64,000 nucleotides of DNA from Candidatus Stoquefichus sp. SB1 (GCF_001244545.1 NZ_LN852696.1:620001-684000); one strand, 5' to 3'; positions 1-8,402 are shown, counted from the stretch's first letter. A program made the numbers and translations. The notes: generated from the letters alone by a model not told the origin.

Positions 1-825
1 TTAATGAATATTGATAGTAATGAAATGAATCCACAAAGATGGATAGAATTATCTCGTATTATTAATGAAATTGTTCAAGATGAACATATTGATGGGGTTG
101 TTGTTACACATGGAACTGATACATTAGATGAAACAGCATATTTTTTAACATTAACAATTCATAGTGCAAAACCAGTTGTCATGACTGGAGCTATGCGTCC
201 AGCTACAGCAACCAGTGCGGATGGACCATATAATTTATATCAGGCTGTTTGCTTAGCGACACATGAAGAAGCACACCACCAAGGTGTTATGGGGCTTTTT
301 TCAAATACAATTTATTCAGGAAGAGATATTCAGAAAGTGAATAATTATAAAATAGATGCTTTTGATCAGAAGGCTTTTGGCTGTTTAGGTTATATGCAGG
401 ACCATGAAGTTTATTTCTTTTCCAAAACATTCAAAACACATACATTGAATTCTCTATTTTCAAAATCTTCATATCATGATTTACCATCAGTTGGTATCGT
501 TTATTTTTATGCTGGTGCATCATGTCAGTTATTATATGATATGGCTAAAAATCATCATGGTATTATTTTAACGGGGTCAGGTAGTGGTAATTATAGTGAG
601 GAATGGTTATCAGCAATTAATGATTTATCATCTCAAGGAATTATTTTTGTACGTTGCTCACGTGTTGCTCAAGGGATTGTTTTTGATGATGATATTTTTG
701 ATCCACATCATTATTGTATTTCAGGGAACACTCTTACTCCCCAAAAAGCAAGAGTCCTCTTGATGTTAGCATTGACACAAACAACCAAACGTGAAGAGAT
801 AAGGAAGATTTTTAATGAATACTAA
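1..825 (+). CDS. L-asparaginase, 5' end missing (window edge)
   Basis: Type I/II L-asparaginase, which hydrolyses asparagine to aspartate and ammonia. The open frame runs in from base 1, so the N-terminus (with the first catalytic threonine of the TGGTIA motif) lies outside the window. The second active-site motif is visible as THGTDTLDET, and the late family motif appears as VRCSRVAQGIV, close to the usual V-x-S-S-R-x-x-x-G-x-V. About 273 residues are present against a usual 320-350, which suggests roughly 50-60 residues are lost. It overlaps the next gene by 11 bases, so the two are probably co-transcribed. Family assignment is secure; subtype and cellular location cannot be judged without the N-terminus. 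Confidence 0.88.
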   Translation, partial: LMNIDSNEMNPQRWIELSRIINEIVQDEHIDGVVVTHGTDTLDETAYFLTLTIHSAKPVVMTGAMRPATATSADGPYNLYQAVCLATHEEAHHQGVMGLFSNTIYSGRDIQKVNNYKIDAFDQKAFGCLGYMQDHEVYFFSKTFKTHTLNSLFSKSSYHDLPSVGIVYFYAGASCQLLYDMAKNHHGIILTGSGSGNYSEEWLSAINDLSSQGIIFVRCSRVAQGIVFDDDIFDPHHYCISGNTLTPQKARVLLMLALTQTTKREEIRKIFNEY

Positions 826-1690
826 ACAAAAAGGGATTGTCTTTACAGTCATTTCTACTATTATATTTGGTATTACGCCAGCGATTGGAAAAATGACATA
901 TGCAATGGGAAATAATGGTATTCAACTTGCTTTTTTAAGACATTTATTTGTTGTACCTCTATTTTTATTAATTGTTTTCTATCAGCAGGTCTCTTTAAAA
1001 TTAACCAAACAACAATTAAAAGATGTGATAAAAGTAGGTTTTTTTGGAAATACGTTGACTGTTGTTTTACTTTATTCATCTTATAGTTATATTGGAGTGG
1101 GAAGTGCAACTGTTCTTCATTTTCTTTATCCACTATTTGTATGTGTTATCAATTTCTTGTTTTATCAGCAATCCTTAAATAAGAAACAGATTGTCTGTTT
1201 AATAATAGCAATTATTGGGATTTTATGTTTTATAGATTCGTCCTCATCATCTTTGATAGGTTTTCTTTGTGCTATTTTTTCAGGTGTTTTCTTTGCTTAT
1301 TATATGATTGGGATGGATCATTCCACAATTCGTTATATCAATCCATATGTTTTTAACTTTTATTTAGTTGCTATGAATGCCATAATTATCTTTATATTTG
1401 CATTGATAACCCATAATCTTTCAATGATGCCTATTGAAGGATATTTGCTAGCTATGATTGTAGCCGTTTTTACATCACTGATAGGTGTTGTTCTCTTTCA
1501 AAAAGGAATCTGTTGTTTAGGAGCATCTTTAACAGCCATTCTTTCGACTTTAGAACCGATTACAAGTATTATTGTAGGAATGATTTTTTTAGGTGAAAGT
1601 TTGACAATTATGAAAATGATTGGATGTGGCTTAGTTCTTATTTCAACCTTTATTCTTGTAAAAGCACAAGGAGGCAGTTATGAAAATTGA
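815..1690 (+). CDS. EamA/DMT-superfamily transporter
   Basis: Integral membrane protein of 291 residues with about ten hydrophobic segments arranged as two EamA repeats, the usual size and layout of drug/metabolite-type transporters. The N-terminal half ends near the segment containing IGFLCAIFSGVFFAYYMIG. An AAGGAAG ribosome binding site lies seven bases before the ATG. It overlaps the asparaginase upstream by 11 bases and the kinase-like gene downstream by 11 bases, so the three form one operon. Substrate cannot be told from sequence; an amino acid or related metabolite would suit the asparaginase neighbour, but that is only inference. Confidence 0.85.
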   Translation: MNTKQKGIVFTVISTIIFGITPAIGKMTYAMGNNGIQLAFLRHLFVVPLFLLIVFYQQVSLKLTKQQLKDVIKVGFFGNTLTVVLLYSSYSYIGVGSATVLHFLYPLFVCVINFLFYQQSLNKKQIVCLIIAIIGILCFIDSSSSSLIGFLCAIFSGVFFAYYMIGMDHSTIRYINPYVFNFYLVAMNAIIIFIFALITHNLSMMPIEGYLLAMIVAVFTSLIGVVLFQKGICCLGASLTAILSTLEPITSIIVGMIFLGESLTIMKMIGCGLVLISTFILVKAQGGSYEN

Positions 1691-2225
1691 TGAACTTGTT
1701 TTTCAATTACAACAAGCAGAAAGTTTTATATTGGCGATTGATGGTATGTCAACTTCTGGAAAGACAACATTAGCAACTCAATTGCAAGAACAATTAGGTG
1801 GACATGTATTTCATATGGATGATTTCTTTTTACCGGCTGAAAAAAGAACACCGCAAAGACTTGCCGAGCCTGGGGGAAACGTTGATTATGAAAGATTTTT
1901 AGAAACTGTTTTAAAACCATTAAGTCAAAAACAGACAGTAAGCTATCAGCCATTTGATTGTTCAGTTATGGCATTAGATAAAACAGTGCATAAAATTTCA
2001 TATCATCCCTACAATATTATAGAAGGAAGTTATGCATTGCATCCAGAACTCTTGCCTTATTATACTCATCAAGTTGTATTAAGAATTGATTCTAAAACTC
2101 AGCTTCAAAGATTACAAAAACGTAATCCTAAACAAATGAATCAATTTATAGATATGTGGATACCATTAGAAAATGATTATTTTACTTATTATCATATTTT
2201 TGAAAAGTATCCAGTGATTGATTGA
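1680..2225 (+). CDS. Uridine kinase-like P-loop NTPase
   Basis: Small cytoplasmic nucleotide-binding protein of 181 residues. Near residue 21 it carries a Walker A loop, GMSTSGKTTL, followed by HMDDFFLP, the typical Asp-Asp-Phe-Phe stretch of the uridine/pantothenate kinase group, and later IIEGSYALHP, matching the family's hydrophobic-E-G segment. Length fits the short uridine-kinase-like family common in Bacillota rather than full Udk. GGAGG lies just before the ATG. It is the last gene of the operon starting with asparaginase. The phosphorylated substrate is not known; nucleoside kinase is the best guess. Confidence 0.75.
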   Translation: MKIDELVFQLQQAESFILAIDGMSTSGKTTLATQLQEQLGGHVFHMDDFFLPAEKRTPQRLAEPGGNVDYERFLETVLKPLSQKQTVSYQPFDCSVMALDKTVHKISYHPYNIIEGSYALHPELLPYYTHQVVLRIDSKTQLQRLQKRNPKQMNQFIDMWIPLENDYFTYYHIFEKYPVID

Positions 2226-2269
2226 CGACATATTCTTTGATTGGATTCATATAATATATGGGTGAGAAA

Positions 2270-2656
2270 ATGATTTTAAATGAAAATGAAGTGAAAACTT
2301 GTTTAGAATATGGATTAAAGCCATTCTTAAATAAATATTCAATATTTATAAAAGAATCCCATTTGGCGATTCGTGATTTTATTGAAATGCAGGCTGTGGT
2401 TGCTTATCAGGAACATGTTTTTGATATGAGTGCGACATTTGCATTGTCATATCAAGATGGTCGGTTGGGATTTGAAAAGGTGACAGGGAAAGTTGAATAT
2501 TTATTTTTACAATTAGGTTTATTAAGTGCTTTGAAACAAATGATCCATGATGAACATTTATTATTTAAGGATGATGCCTGTTATTATCTTTGTGATTTAC
2601 CTATTGAAAATCTTTTTATTGAAAATAAGCATTTATGTATTGAATTAAAAAAGTAA
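2270..2656 (+). CDS. Hypothetical protein, 128 aa
   Basis: I do not recognise this protein. It is soluble-looking, with no signal peptide, membrane segment or metal motif. The sequence begins MILNENEVKTCLEYGLKPFL and is rich in aromatic and acidic residues. I chose the ATG at 2270 because GGTGAG sits just before it; an ATG at 2258 in the same frame has no ribosome binding site. It follows the kinase-like gene by about 44 bases and shares a terminator with the convergent clpP gene. Function unknown. Confidence 0.7.
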   Translation: MILNENEVKTCLEYGLKPFLNKYSIFIKESHLAIRDFIEMQAVVAYQEHVFDMSATFALSYQDGRLGFEKVTGKVEYLFLQLGLLSALKQMIHDEHLLFKDDACYYLCDLPIENLFIENKHLCIELKK

Positions 2657-2677
2657 GCAATTGATGCTTACTTTTTT
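2647..2677. terminator. Bidirectional terminator between hypothetical gene and clpP
   Basis: A perfect 13-bp stem (AAAAAAGTAAGCA / TGCTTACTTTTTT) with a five-base loop spans the stop codons of both convergent genes. It gives a T-run in both directions. Confidence 0.85.
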
Positions 2678-3246
2678 AAAACTTCATCTATAAGACCGTA
2701 TTCTAATGCATCATAGGCATTCATAAAATAATCACGATCAGTATCTTTTTTAATACGTCGTAATGGTTGACTGGTCATTTCTGAAAGCAGACGATTTAAT
2801 TTCTCTTTTTGCTTTAAAATGTGTTTTGTTGTGATTTCTATATCGCTTGCTTGACCATTTGTCCCACCTAGTGGTTGATGAATCATGATTTCACTATTTT
2901 CTAAAGCATATCTTTTGCCTTTTGTTCCAGCTGCTAATAAAAATGCACCCATACTTGCAGATAGTCCAATACTAATTGTTGAAACATCACATTTAACAAA
3001 ATTCATTGTATCAAAAATAGCTAAACCAGCTGATACACTTCCGCCTGGAGAATTAATATACATGTCAATATCAGCATTAGGATCGAGTGATTCTAAATAT
3101 AAAAGTTGGCTGACAATTGAACTCGCCATTTCATCATTGATTTCTCCACATAACATGATAATACGATCTTCTAAGAGCCTTGAAAATATGTCATAAGCAT
3201 ATTCTTTTGAATGTTTTTTTAAAATAACTGTTGGTATAAAGTTCAT
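2668..3246 (-). CDS. clpP: ATP-dependent Clp protease proteolytic subunit
   Basis: Serine peptidase that forms the ClpP barrel and degrades proteins fed by Clp ATPases. The catalytic triad is visible: Ser98 in [11 protein letters not shown], His123 in MIHQPLGG, and the Asp in DTDRDYF near residue 172. INSPGGSV is also typical. With the start I chose the protein has 192 residues, the normal ClpP size, beginning [17 protein letters not shown] lies nine bases upstream. A longer frame starting 17 codons earlier has no family similarity and is rejected. The gene stands alone, divergent from gapA with a 296-base gap. Confidence 0.95.
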   Translation of the reverse strand: MNFIPTVILKKHSKEYAYDIFSRLLEDRIIMLCGEINDEMASSIVSQLLYLESLDPNADIDMYINSPGGSVSAGLAIFDTMNFVKCDVSTISIGLSASMGAFLLAAGTKGKRYALENSEIMIHQPLGGTNGQASDIEITTKHILKQKEKLNRLLSEMTSQPLRRIKKDTDRDYFMNAYDALEYGLIDEVLKK

Positions 3247-3477
3247 AAATGTTGACCTCCATAGTTCATTATAGAGTCTTTTGAGATGATTATTCATTAA
3301 ATAGATGAGTTTGTTAACTTCTTATGATGAAAACACAATATTTGTAAAAAAATTATAACGATATTGGAAAAATGTGTTTATTTCAACAAAAGAGATGTAG
3401 GAAAAAGTCTTTTTGTGTTTGGAAGAGGTTACATTCATATCCATGTGAATTTTTTTATATAATACTTACAACTTTTA

Positions 3478-3506
3478 TTGATTTATTTTGGTTTGTAGAC
3501 TATAAT
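3478..3506 (+). promoter_or_regulatory. gapA promoter
   Basis: A -35 element TTGATT (3478-3483) and a -10 element TATAAT (3501-3506) are separated by 17 bases, a near-consensus sigma-A promoter. It lies 36 bases before the gapA start, and the rest of the 3247-3542 gap shows no gene. Confidence 0.85.
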
Positions 3507-3542
3507 AGAGGCATAAAATAAATCAAGGAGGATGTCAGAGAA

Positions 3543-4559
3543 ATGGCAGTAAAAGTAGCAATTAACGGTTTCGGACGTATTGGACGTCTAGCATTTAGAC
3601 AAATGTTTGGTGCTGAAGGATATGAAGTAGTCGCAATTAACGATTTAACTGATCCAAAAATGTTAGCACATTTATTAAAATATGATTCAGCACAAGGGAG
3701 ATATGCTTTAGCAGATAAAGTAGAAGTTAAAGAATCTTCTATCGTTGTAGATGGAAAAGAAATCGAAATCTACAAAGAAGCAGATGCTTCTAAATTACCT
3801 TGGGGAGAATTAGGTGTAGATGTTGTTTTAGAATGTACAGGATTCTATGTATCTAAAGCAAAATCTCAAGCTCATATTGATGCAGGAGCTAAAAAAGTTG
3901 TTATTTCTGCACCAGCAGGAAATGACTTACCAACAGTTGTATTTGGTGTAAACGAAGGTATCTTAAAAGCTGATGATACAATTATTTCAGCAGCTTCTTG
4001 TACAACTAACTGTTTAGCACCTATGGCTAACGCTTTAAATAACTTAGCTAAAATCAAATCTGGTATCATGTTAACAGTACATGCTTATACTGGTGACCAA
4101 ATGGTATTAGATGGACCTCATAGAAAAGGTGATTTAAGAAGAGCACGTGCTGCTGCAGTTAACATCGTACCTAACTCAACTGGTGCTGCAAAAGCAATCG
4201 GATTAGTTATCCCTGAATTAAATGGAAAATTAATTGGTTCAGCTCAACGTGTACCTGTTCCTACAGGATCTACAACTATCTTAACTTCAGTTGTTGAAGG
4301 TGAAGTAACAGTTGAAGAAGTTAATGCAGCTATGAAAGCAGCAGCAACTCCATCATTTGGATATACTGAAGAACAATTAGTATCTTCTGATATCATTGGA
4401 ATCAACTATGGTTCATTATTCGATGCAACTCAAACTATGGTTAAACCATTAGATAATGGAACTACTGAAGTTCAAACAGTTGCTTGGTATGACAACGAAA
4501 ATTCTTATACTTCTAACATGGTTAGAACTATTAAATATTTCGCTGAATTAACTAAATAA
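3543..4559 (+). CDS. gapA: Glyceraldehyde-3-phosphate dehydrogenase
   Basis: Glycolytic enzyme that oxidises glyceraldehyde-3-phosphate to 1,3-bisphosphoglycerate with NAD+. It has the N-terminal NAD motif [16 protein letters not shown] and the active-site [15 protein letters not shown] with catalytic Cys near residue 153. It also has HAYTGDQ, and 338 residues is standard. Codon use is visibly biased (frequent AAC, ATC, TTC), as expected for a highly expressed gene in AT-rich DNA. AAGGAGG is present before the ATG. It is monocistronic, with its own promoter at 3478 and terminator at 4620. Confidence 0.97.
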   Translation: MAVKVAINGFGRIGRLAFRQMFGAEGYEVVAINDLTDPKMLAHLLKYDSAQGRYALADKVEVKESSIVVDGKEIEIYKEADASKLPWGELGVDVVLECTGFYVSKAKSQAHIDAGAKKVVISAPAGNDLPTVVFGVNEGILKADDTIISAASCTTNCLAPMANALNNLAKIKSGIMLTVHAYTGDQMVLDGPHRKGDLRRARAAAVNIVPNSTGAAKAIGLVIPELNGKLIGSAQRVPVPTGSTTILTSVVEGEVTVEEVNAAMKAAATPSFGYTEEQLVSSDIIGINYGSLFDATQTMVKPLDNGTTEVQTVAWYDNENSYTSNMVRTIKYFAELTK

Positions 4560-4619
4560 TGCAATGAAAAGGGGGTAATCTAAAATAACTTGGGATTTCG
4601 TGAATCTCATCTATCAAAT

Positions 4620-4649
4620 AAAGTGGGGCTTAACTGACCCCACTTTTTT
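4620..4649 (+). terminator. gapA terminator
   Basis: A nine-base-pair stem AAAGTGGGG / CCCCACTTT with a nine-base loop is followed by a T-run. It lies 60 bases after the gapA stop. Confidence 0.88.
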
Positions 4650-4665
4650 GTATAGACTTTTTTAA

Positions 4666-4833
4666 TTAGAATCGTTCATTGGATTTTTCTAAAATCTTAT
4701 CTACTTTTGAAGATATTATCATGATTCTTCTATACATATTACTTATGTCTTCCAGTATTTCTTCCAGAACTTCATCTTCTTCAAGAATCCTATTCTCATC
4801 GTCCTCCAGAATAAGCTTGTATGTCTTTATCAT
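4666..4833 (-). CDS. Small acidic protein (55 aa) downstream of ISL3-type transposase
   Basis: A short open frame that begins MIKTYKLILEDDENRILEED and ends KVDKILEKSNERF. It is acidic in the first half and amphipathic, with a probable coiled or helical character. A strong AAGGAGG is placed eight bases before the ATG, inside the last codons of the transposase gene, so translation may be coupled to it. Stop of the transposase and start of this gene are two bases apart. Function unknown; position suggests an accessory protein of the element. Confidence 0.6.
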   Translation of the reverse strand: MIKTYKLILEDDENRILEEDEVLEEILEDISNMYRRIMIISSKVDKILEKSNERF

Positions 4834-4835
4834 TA

Positions 4836-6287
4836 TTATTTGTCCTCCTTTTTTATAATATTGAGATAATAGGTTGTATCACTGTTAAGTGAAAATAAGA
4901 TTTTGTTTCTGAAACGTTCCCAGTTCAGGTATCCATTTGATGCATGTTTGATCAGCTTGATGCTTTTATTGCGGTTCTCTACAATCGCAGTATTCATCTT
5001 TCTGTTTTTCTCCCTGTCTACAATCATAAAGGAATTGATGATTTCCTGCTTCCATCTTGTCAGAGTGTTGGCGAACTGGCTCATCTCTTCTATAGGACAG
5101 CACCTGAAGTCGATAATGATTTCTTCCAGTTTTTTCTTTGCGTCTTCATAATGACACTGTCTGTAGAAACGGGTAACACTGTCCTTAAGGTCATAGGCGA
5201 TATCAAGTTCTCTGTCATACTTCACCATATAATCAAACAGATCATAATAGTTGTAGTATCCTTCCAGTCTTCTGTTGTATCTCTTTTCCTCATTGGGATC
5301 AAATATTCTGTTGTCAGTTGAGATGAACATCCAGTTAAATTTTTTAAGCACATAGTAGTGTCTGGATGCTTCCTCGTATATATATTCCTCTTCTTTTGTA
5401 AGGCCGATATTCTTCTTTTTTTGTTGAAGTTCCCTGATCTGTGTCATGTACTTTTTCTGAGCTGATATTCTGACTTTATCCATTCTTCGCCCCAGTTCCT
5501 GAACAACATGAAACTTGTCGATACAGCAGCTTGCATTGGGAAAGACGTGTCTGGCAACAATCCTGTAGGTTTCCCACATGTCAAACGAACAGTACAGCAC
5601 CTTTTCACGCTCTTCTCTGGGAATAAGCATAAAGTAGCTGATCAGGTCATCCTTTTTACGTGTTGGCAGGACATCAACAATCTTCTGGTCAGTACAGTCA
5701 ACCAGCACACAGACAAATTTGCTTTTATAAGTCTTGAATGCATAAACCTCATCAATACCCAGACATGCAGGAAGAGGTCTCCTGGAAATACGGACATGAT
5801 CATCAAAGATATTGATGACGGAGGTTACTGAAACATGATAACGCCTGGCAACAGATGTGAATGTTTCATTGGGAAGCTTAAGATCTCTGAGGATATTGGA
5901 TACAGTCGCTACAGAGATTCTGGAACTTCCAAATACAAAGGGATTGTGTTCAAAGAATGTTTTGTGACAGTGAGGACAGCGATATCTTCTGGCTTCGTAT
6001 ATGATAAAGCACTGGGAATAATTAAGAACGGAATGAATAATCTTTTTTTGAGAATAATCCTTAATTTTATCAGTCATCTGACCACATACAGGACACTGAT
6101 GATATTTGACATTCAGTCTGATGCAGATGTAAATTCCATCTGACTGATGGGTGATTCTGAATTCCTGAATATCATCTTTTTCAAGATTGAAGAACTTGAG
6201 AATATCATTTTCGGAAATAATAGGCATAATGGTAGTATTGAGCAGTTCACCATCTTCCAAAAGAGGTGGTGCATCGATAGCCTTCAT
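4836..6287 (-). CDS. ISL3-family transposase
   Basis: DDE transposase of 483 residues. Near the N-terminus are two zinc-ribbon CxxC pairs (CPVCGQMTDKI and RRYRCPHCHKTFFE), then a helix-turn-helix (TSVARRYHVSVTSVINIF). Next come the catalytic segments GIDEVYAFK (first Asp), CSFDMWETYR with CIDKFHVVQEL, and the C-terminal NRNKSIKLIKHASNGYLNWERFR with the expected helix after the Glu. All three regions look intact. I chose the ATG at 6287 because AGGAG lies just upstream; the longer frame adds an unrelated hydrophobic stretch. It is unrelated at close range to the ISL3 transposase at 17972. Confidence 0.9.
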   Translation of the reverse strand: MKAIDAPPLLEDGELLNTTIMPIISENDILKFFNLEKDDIQEFRITHQSDGIYICIRLNVKYHQCPVCGQMTDKIKDYSQKKIIHSVLNYSQCFIIYEARRYRCPHCHKTFFEHNPFVFGSSRISVATVSNILRDLKLPNETFTSVARRYHVSVTSVINIFDDHVRISRRPLPACLGIDEVYAFKTYKSKFVCVLVDCTDQKIVDVLPTRKKDDLISYFMLIPREEREKVLYCSFDMWETYRIVARHVFPNASCCIDKFHVVQELGRRMDKVRISAQKKYMTQIRELQQKKKNIGLTKEEEYIYEEASRHYYVLKKFNWMFISTDNRIFDPNEEKRYNRRLEGYYNYYDLFDYMVKYDRELDIAYDLKDSVTRFYRQCHYEDAKKKLEEIIIDFRCCPIEEMSQFANTLTRWKQEIINSFMIVDREKNRKMNTAIVENRNKSIKLIKHASNGYLNWERFRNKILFSLNSDTTYYLNIIKKEDK

Positions 6288-6355
6288 ATAAAAATCTCCT
6301 TTCATCTTGTTTCTAAGACAAAAGTAACATAGAAAAAGGGAAAGGCATACAAAAG

Positions 6356-6775
6356 TCATGTGGGAAAATAGAAAAGACAAGGATGATTTCTGCGGTTCAT
6401 CCAGCATAAGGTTATGTATCTAAGGGGGATATCGTGATATTTATGGATGAGAAAAAAGCGATGAGAGGAATAAGTGAACTGAGAATAATTGACAGATGAA
6501 CAGATAACAGAGAAATCGGCAATTGAATAGGGAATCATTTCCTGAATAAGAACTGCATGAGTCACACCGCAATCAGTGCATTGAACTCTCAGTATTCTGA
6601 TAACAATATCTCTATTGAAGAAATCAGTATGACGATCATAGTAGGCATGAAAAGTCCAGCTGTGGGAATGACAACTGGAGCACTCAATTTTATTGAAGTT
6701 GATGCTTCTAATCAATCTGTCATAAACAAACTGATTGAAAGGCTTGATTTTTTTGTGAGTTTGAATTATTATCAT
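6356..6775 (-). CDS. Zinc-binding DUF6431-like protein, possibly truncated
   Basis: A 139-residue frame with two cysteine pairs, IECSSCHSHSWTF and LRVQCTDCGVTHAVL, followed by IPYS. This is the pattern I associate with DUF6431 proteins that accompany insertion sequences. The C-terminal third (VNYSQFTYSSHRFFLIHKY...) looks less like folded protein, so a frameshift or truncation is possible. The ATG at 6775 has only a weak GAAGAA upstream; a TTG at 6808 is an alternative. It lies 68 bases ahead of the transposase on the same strand. Probably an element-encoded accessory gene; function unknown. Confidence 0.5.
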   Translation of the reverse strand: MIIIQTHKKIKPFNQFVYDRLIRSINFNKIECSSCHSHSWTFHAYYDRHTDFFNRDIVIRILRVQCTDCGVTHAVLIQEMIPYSIADFSVICSSVNYSQFTYSSHRFFLIHKYHDIPLRYITLCWMNRRNHPCLFYFPT

Positions 6776-6940
6776 AGTGTTCTTCAATAGGACAGGATAA
6801 ATAATCAAACTTTGGTCGGGGCGATTGTTTATCCATTTTCTTTCTGTAAATTTTATAAAATAATCATATAATGATTTAGAGAAAATATAAAGAGAAAGAA
6901 CCCCATAGAAATGAAAAGAAGAAACAATATAAAAAGAAAA

Positions 6941-6964
6941 GGCACCCCAATAAATTTGAGTGCC
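6941..6964. repeat. Imperfect hairpin GGCACCCCAAT/ATTTGAGTGCC
   Basis: Two 11-base arms pair with two mismatches around a two-base loop. On the minus strand it is followed by TTTTCTTTTT, so it could terminate minus-strand transcription, but no minus-strand gene ends there. It lies in the 6776-7091 gap, which otherwise holds one more hairpin and no gene. Confidence 0.55.
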
Positions 6965-6995
6965 AGTAAAAACCCCAGAGATATTTAATTACTCG

Positions 6996-7022
6996 AAAAG
7001 GGCACATAGGTGCTCTTTTTTT
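6996..7022 (+). terminator. Orphan terminator hairpin upstream of ZIP gene
   Basis: A ten-base-pair stem AAAAGGGCAC / GTGCTCTTTT (one G-T pair) with a four-base loop ATAG is followed by a T-run. No plus-strand gene ends nearby, so it may insulate the ZIP promoter or be a remnant. Confidence 0.65.
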
Positions 7023-7091
7023 GATAAAATCATCATTTTTAATGAAATATGCAAGGGAAAGGACAATAAATTCTTTTCTTTTGCATATTTT

Positions 7092-7120
7092 TTGACCAAT
7101 GAAAAAAGTTATAGTATGAT
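7092..7120 (+). promoter_or_regulatory. Promoter of ZIP transporter gene
   Basis: TTGACC (7092-7097) and TATGAT (7115-7120) are separated by 17 bases, 31 bases before the start codon. Confidence 0.75.
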
Positions 7121-7150
7121 AAGAAAAAAGAAATGAAAGGAGGAAAAAAC

Positions 7151-7930
7151 ATGGATACATCAATTGTATTAGGTTTACTCATTCCTTTTTTGGGAACAAC
7201 ATTAGGATCAGCCTGCGTCTTTTTTATGGCACGTAAGATGAGCACACTTATTCAAAAGGTTTTATTAGGTTTTGCTTCTGGTGTTATGATTGCAGCGTCA
7301 GTTTGGTCATTGTTGATTCCGGCTATAGATATGTCAGCATCTTTAGGAAAATTTGCATTTATGCCAGCAGCAGTTGGTTTTTTGTTGGGAATTGCTTTTT
7401 TACTTATTTTAGATCATACGATACCTCATATGCATTTAGATAACGAGGTTGAAGGTAAGCAGGCACATTTGAAAAAAACAACGATGTTGGTTTTGGCAGT
7501 AACGCTTCATAATATTCCAGAGGGGATGGCTGTAGGTGTTGTATTTGCTGGAGTTATGATGGGAAATAGTGAAGTTTCTGTGATGGGGGCTATGGCACTA
7601 GCGATTGGGATTGCTATTCAGAATTTTCCAGAAGGAGCCATTATATCGATGCCATTGAGAAGTGAAGGAATGTCAAAAAGAAAAGCATTTCTATATGGAA
7701 CAGCTTCTGGGATTGTTGAACCAATTGGTGCTTTTATCACAATTTTGTTATCTAAATTAGTTGTTCCTATTTTGCCATATTTATTAGCATTTGCTGCTGG
7801 AGCAATGATGTATGTTGTTGTTGAAGAACTGATCCCTGAGGCGTCTGAAGGTGAACATTCTAATATTGCAACAATAGGATTTGCGATTGGATTTGTTGTG
7901 ATGATGGTTTTGGATGTGGCATTAGGCTAG
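7151..7930 (+). CDS. ZIP-family divalent metal transporter
   Basis: Inner-membrane metal importer of 259 residues with about eight hydrophobic segments. The two metal-binding signatures are intact: TLHNIPEGMAVG in the fourth segment and IQNFPEGAIISMP in the fifth. It resembles the GufA/ZupT branch, which carries zinc and other divalent metals. GGAGG precedes the ATG at 7151; an in-frame ATG at 7133 overlaps that site and is rejected. A DtxR/MntR-type regulator follows after 40 bases, which supports metal-dependent control. The exact metal is not readable from sequence. Confidence 0.88.
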   Translation: MDTSIVLGLLIPFLGTTLGSACVFFMARKMSTLIQKVLLGFASGVMIAASVWSLLIPAIDMSASLGKFAFMPAAVGFLLGIAFLLILDHTIPHMHLDNEVEGKQAHLKKTTMLVLAVTLHNIPEGMAVGVVFAGVMMGNSEVSVMGAMALAIGIAIQNFPEGAIISMPLRSEGMSKRKAFLYGTASGIVEPIGAFITILLSKLVVPILPYLLAFAAGAMMYVVVEELIPEASEGEHSNIATIGFAIGFVVMMVLDVALG

Positions 7931-7937
7931 TAAGTTA

Positions 7938-7946
7938 TGCTATAAT
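7938..7946 (+). promoter_or_regulatory. Extended -10 promoter before DtxR/MntR-like gene
   Basis: TGC followed by TATAAT is an extended -10 element 24 bases before the start codon. No good -35 is visible. Confidence 0.5.
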
Positions 7947-7970
7947 AGATGAAGATATGAGGTGACAAAA

Positions 7971-8339
7971 ATGGATTTACATGAATCAGGAGAAATGTAT
8001 TTAGAAACAATACTCATGTTGAAACATAAAAATCAGTATGTACGTTCAATTGATATTGCACATGAGATGAATTTTTCTAAGCCAAGTGTTTCAAGGGCAA
8101 TCAAACTGCTTAAAGAATCAAAATTGATTGAAGTAGATAAAAAAGGTTATATTGAATTTACTGATGAGGGTAGAAAAATTGCTGAAAAGGTTTATAATCG
8201 TCATACAACATTAACCAATTTCTTTATAAGTTTGGGTGTGAGTGATGCTCAGGCAGAGGATGACGCATGTCGATTAGAACATATTATTAGTGAAGAAAGT
8301 TATCAATGCATACAAAATTATTTAACAAAGCAGTCTTAG
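7971..8339 (+). CDS. DtxR/MntR-family metal-dependent regulator
   Basis: DNA-binding repressor of 122 residues. The N-terminal winged helix is clear: GEMYLETILMLKHKNQYVRS, then SIDIAHEMNFSKPSVSRAIKLLKE, as in MntR. The C-terminal half holds the dimerisation helices with HTTLTNFFISLGVSDAQAEDDACRLEHIIS, where the Glu, Cys and His correspond to the metal-binding part of the family. There is no SH3-like third domain, as in MntR. GAGGTG lies six bases before the ATG at 7971. It most likely controls the ZIP gene upstream in response to manganese, iron or zinc. Confidence 0.85.
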   Translation: MDLHESGEMYLETILMLKHKNQYVRSIDIAHEMNFSKPSVSRAIKLLKESKLIEVDKKGYIEFTDEGRKIAEKVYNRHTTLTNFFISLGVSDAQAEDDACRLEHIISEESYQCIQNYLTKQS

Positions 8340-8350
8340 AGATTGCTTTT
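8327..8350 (+). terminator. Terminator of DtxR/MntR-like gene
   Basis: AAAGCAGTCT / AGATTGCTTT (one G-T pair) with a three-base loop that is the stop codon, followed by TTTTGTTGTTT. Confidence 0.6.
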
Positions 8351-8364
8351 GTTGTTTATAAAGA

Positions 8365-8402
8365 AAAATGTTGCGCATTTATATATAAATATGCAACATT
8401 TT
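8365..8402. repeat. 38-bp interrupted palindrome
   Basis: The arms AAAATGTTGC and GCAACATTTT flank the 14-base palindrome ATTTATATATAAAT with two-base joints. A TATAAT follows at 8407. It lies in the 257-base gap before the ctpA-like gene, where no other structure is evident, and could be an operator or a hairpin. Confidence 0.6.

Larger units (their letters stand above)
4666..6775 (-). mobile_element. ISL3-type element with two accessory genes (ends not resolved)
   Basis: Three minus-strand genes lie in order: a zinc-binding DUF6431-like protein, an ISL3 transposase and a 55-residue acidic protein. Base use in the transposase is visibly richer in C and G than the flanks, consistent with acquisition. 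I could not find a convincing pair of terminal inverted repeats with a direct repeat; a weak resemblance exists between TGGGGCTTAACTGAC at 4624 and the minus-strand sequence TGGGGTTTTTACTGGC near 6980. The coordinates here cover only the genes. Confidence 0.6.

Noticed and set aside
4903-6332. Several plus-strand open frames of 60-125 codons
   Set aside because: They are antisense shadows of the ISL3 transposase, with no ribosome binding sites and no family likeness.
6876-7163. 95-codon minus-strand hydrophobic frame upstream of the ZIP gene
   Set aside because: It crosses two hairpins and the ZIP promoter, and low-complexity Phe/Leu/Ser content reflects A-rich plus-strand DNA.
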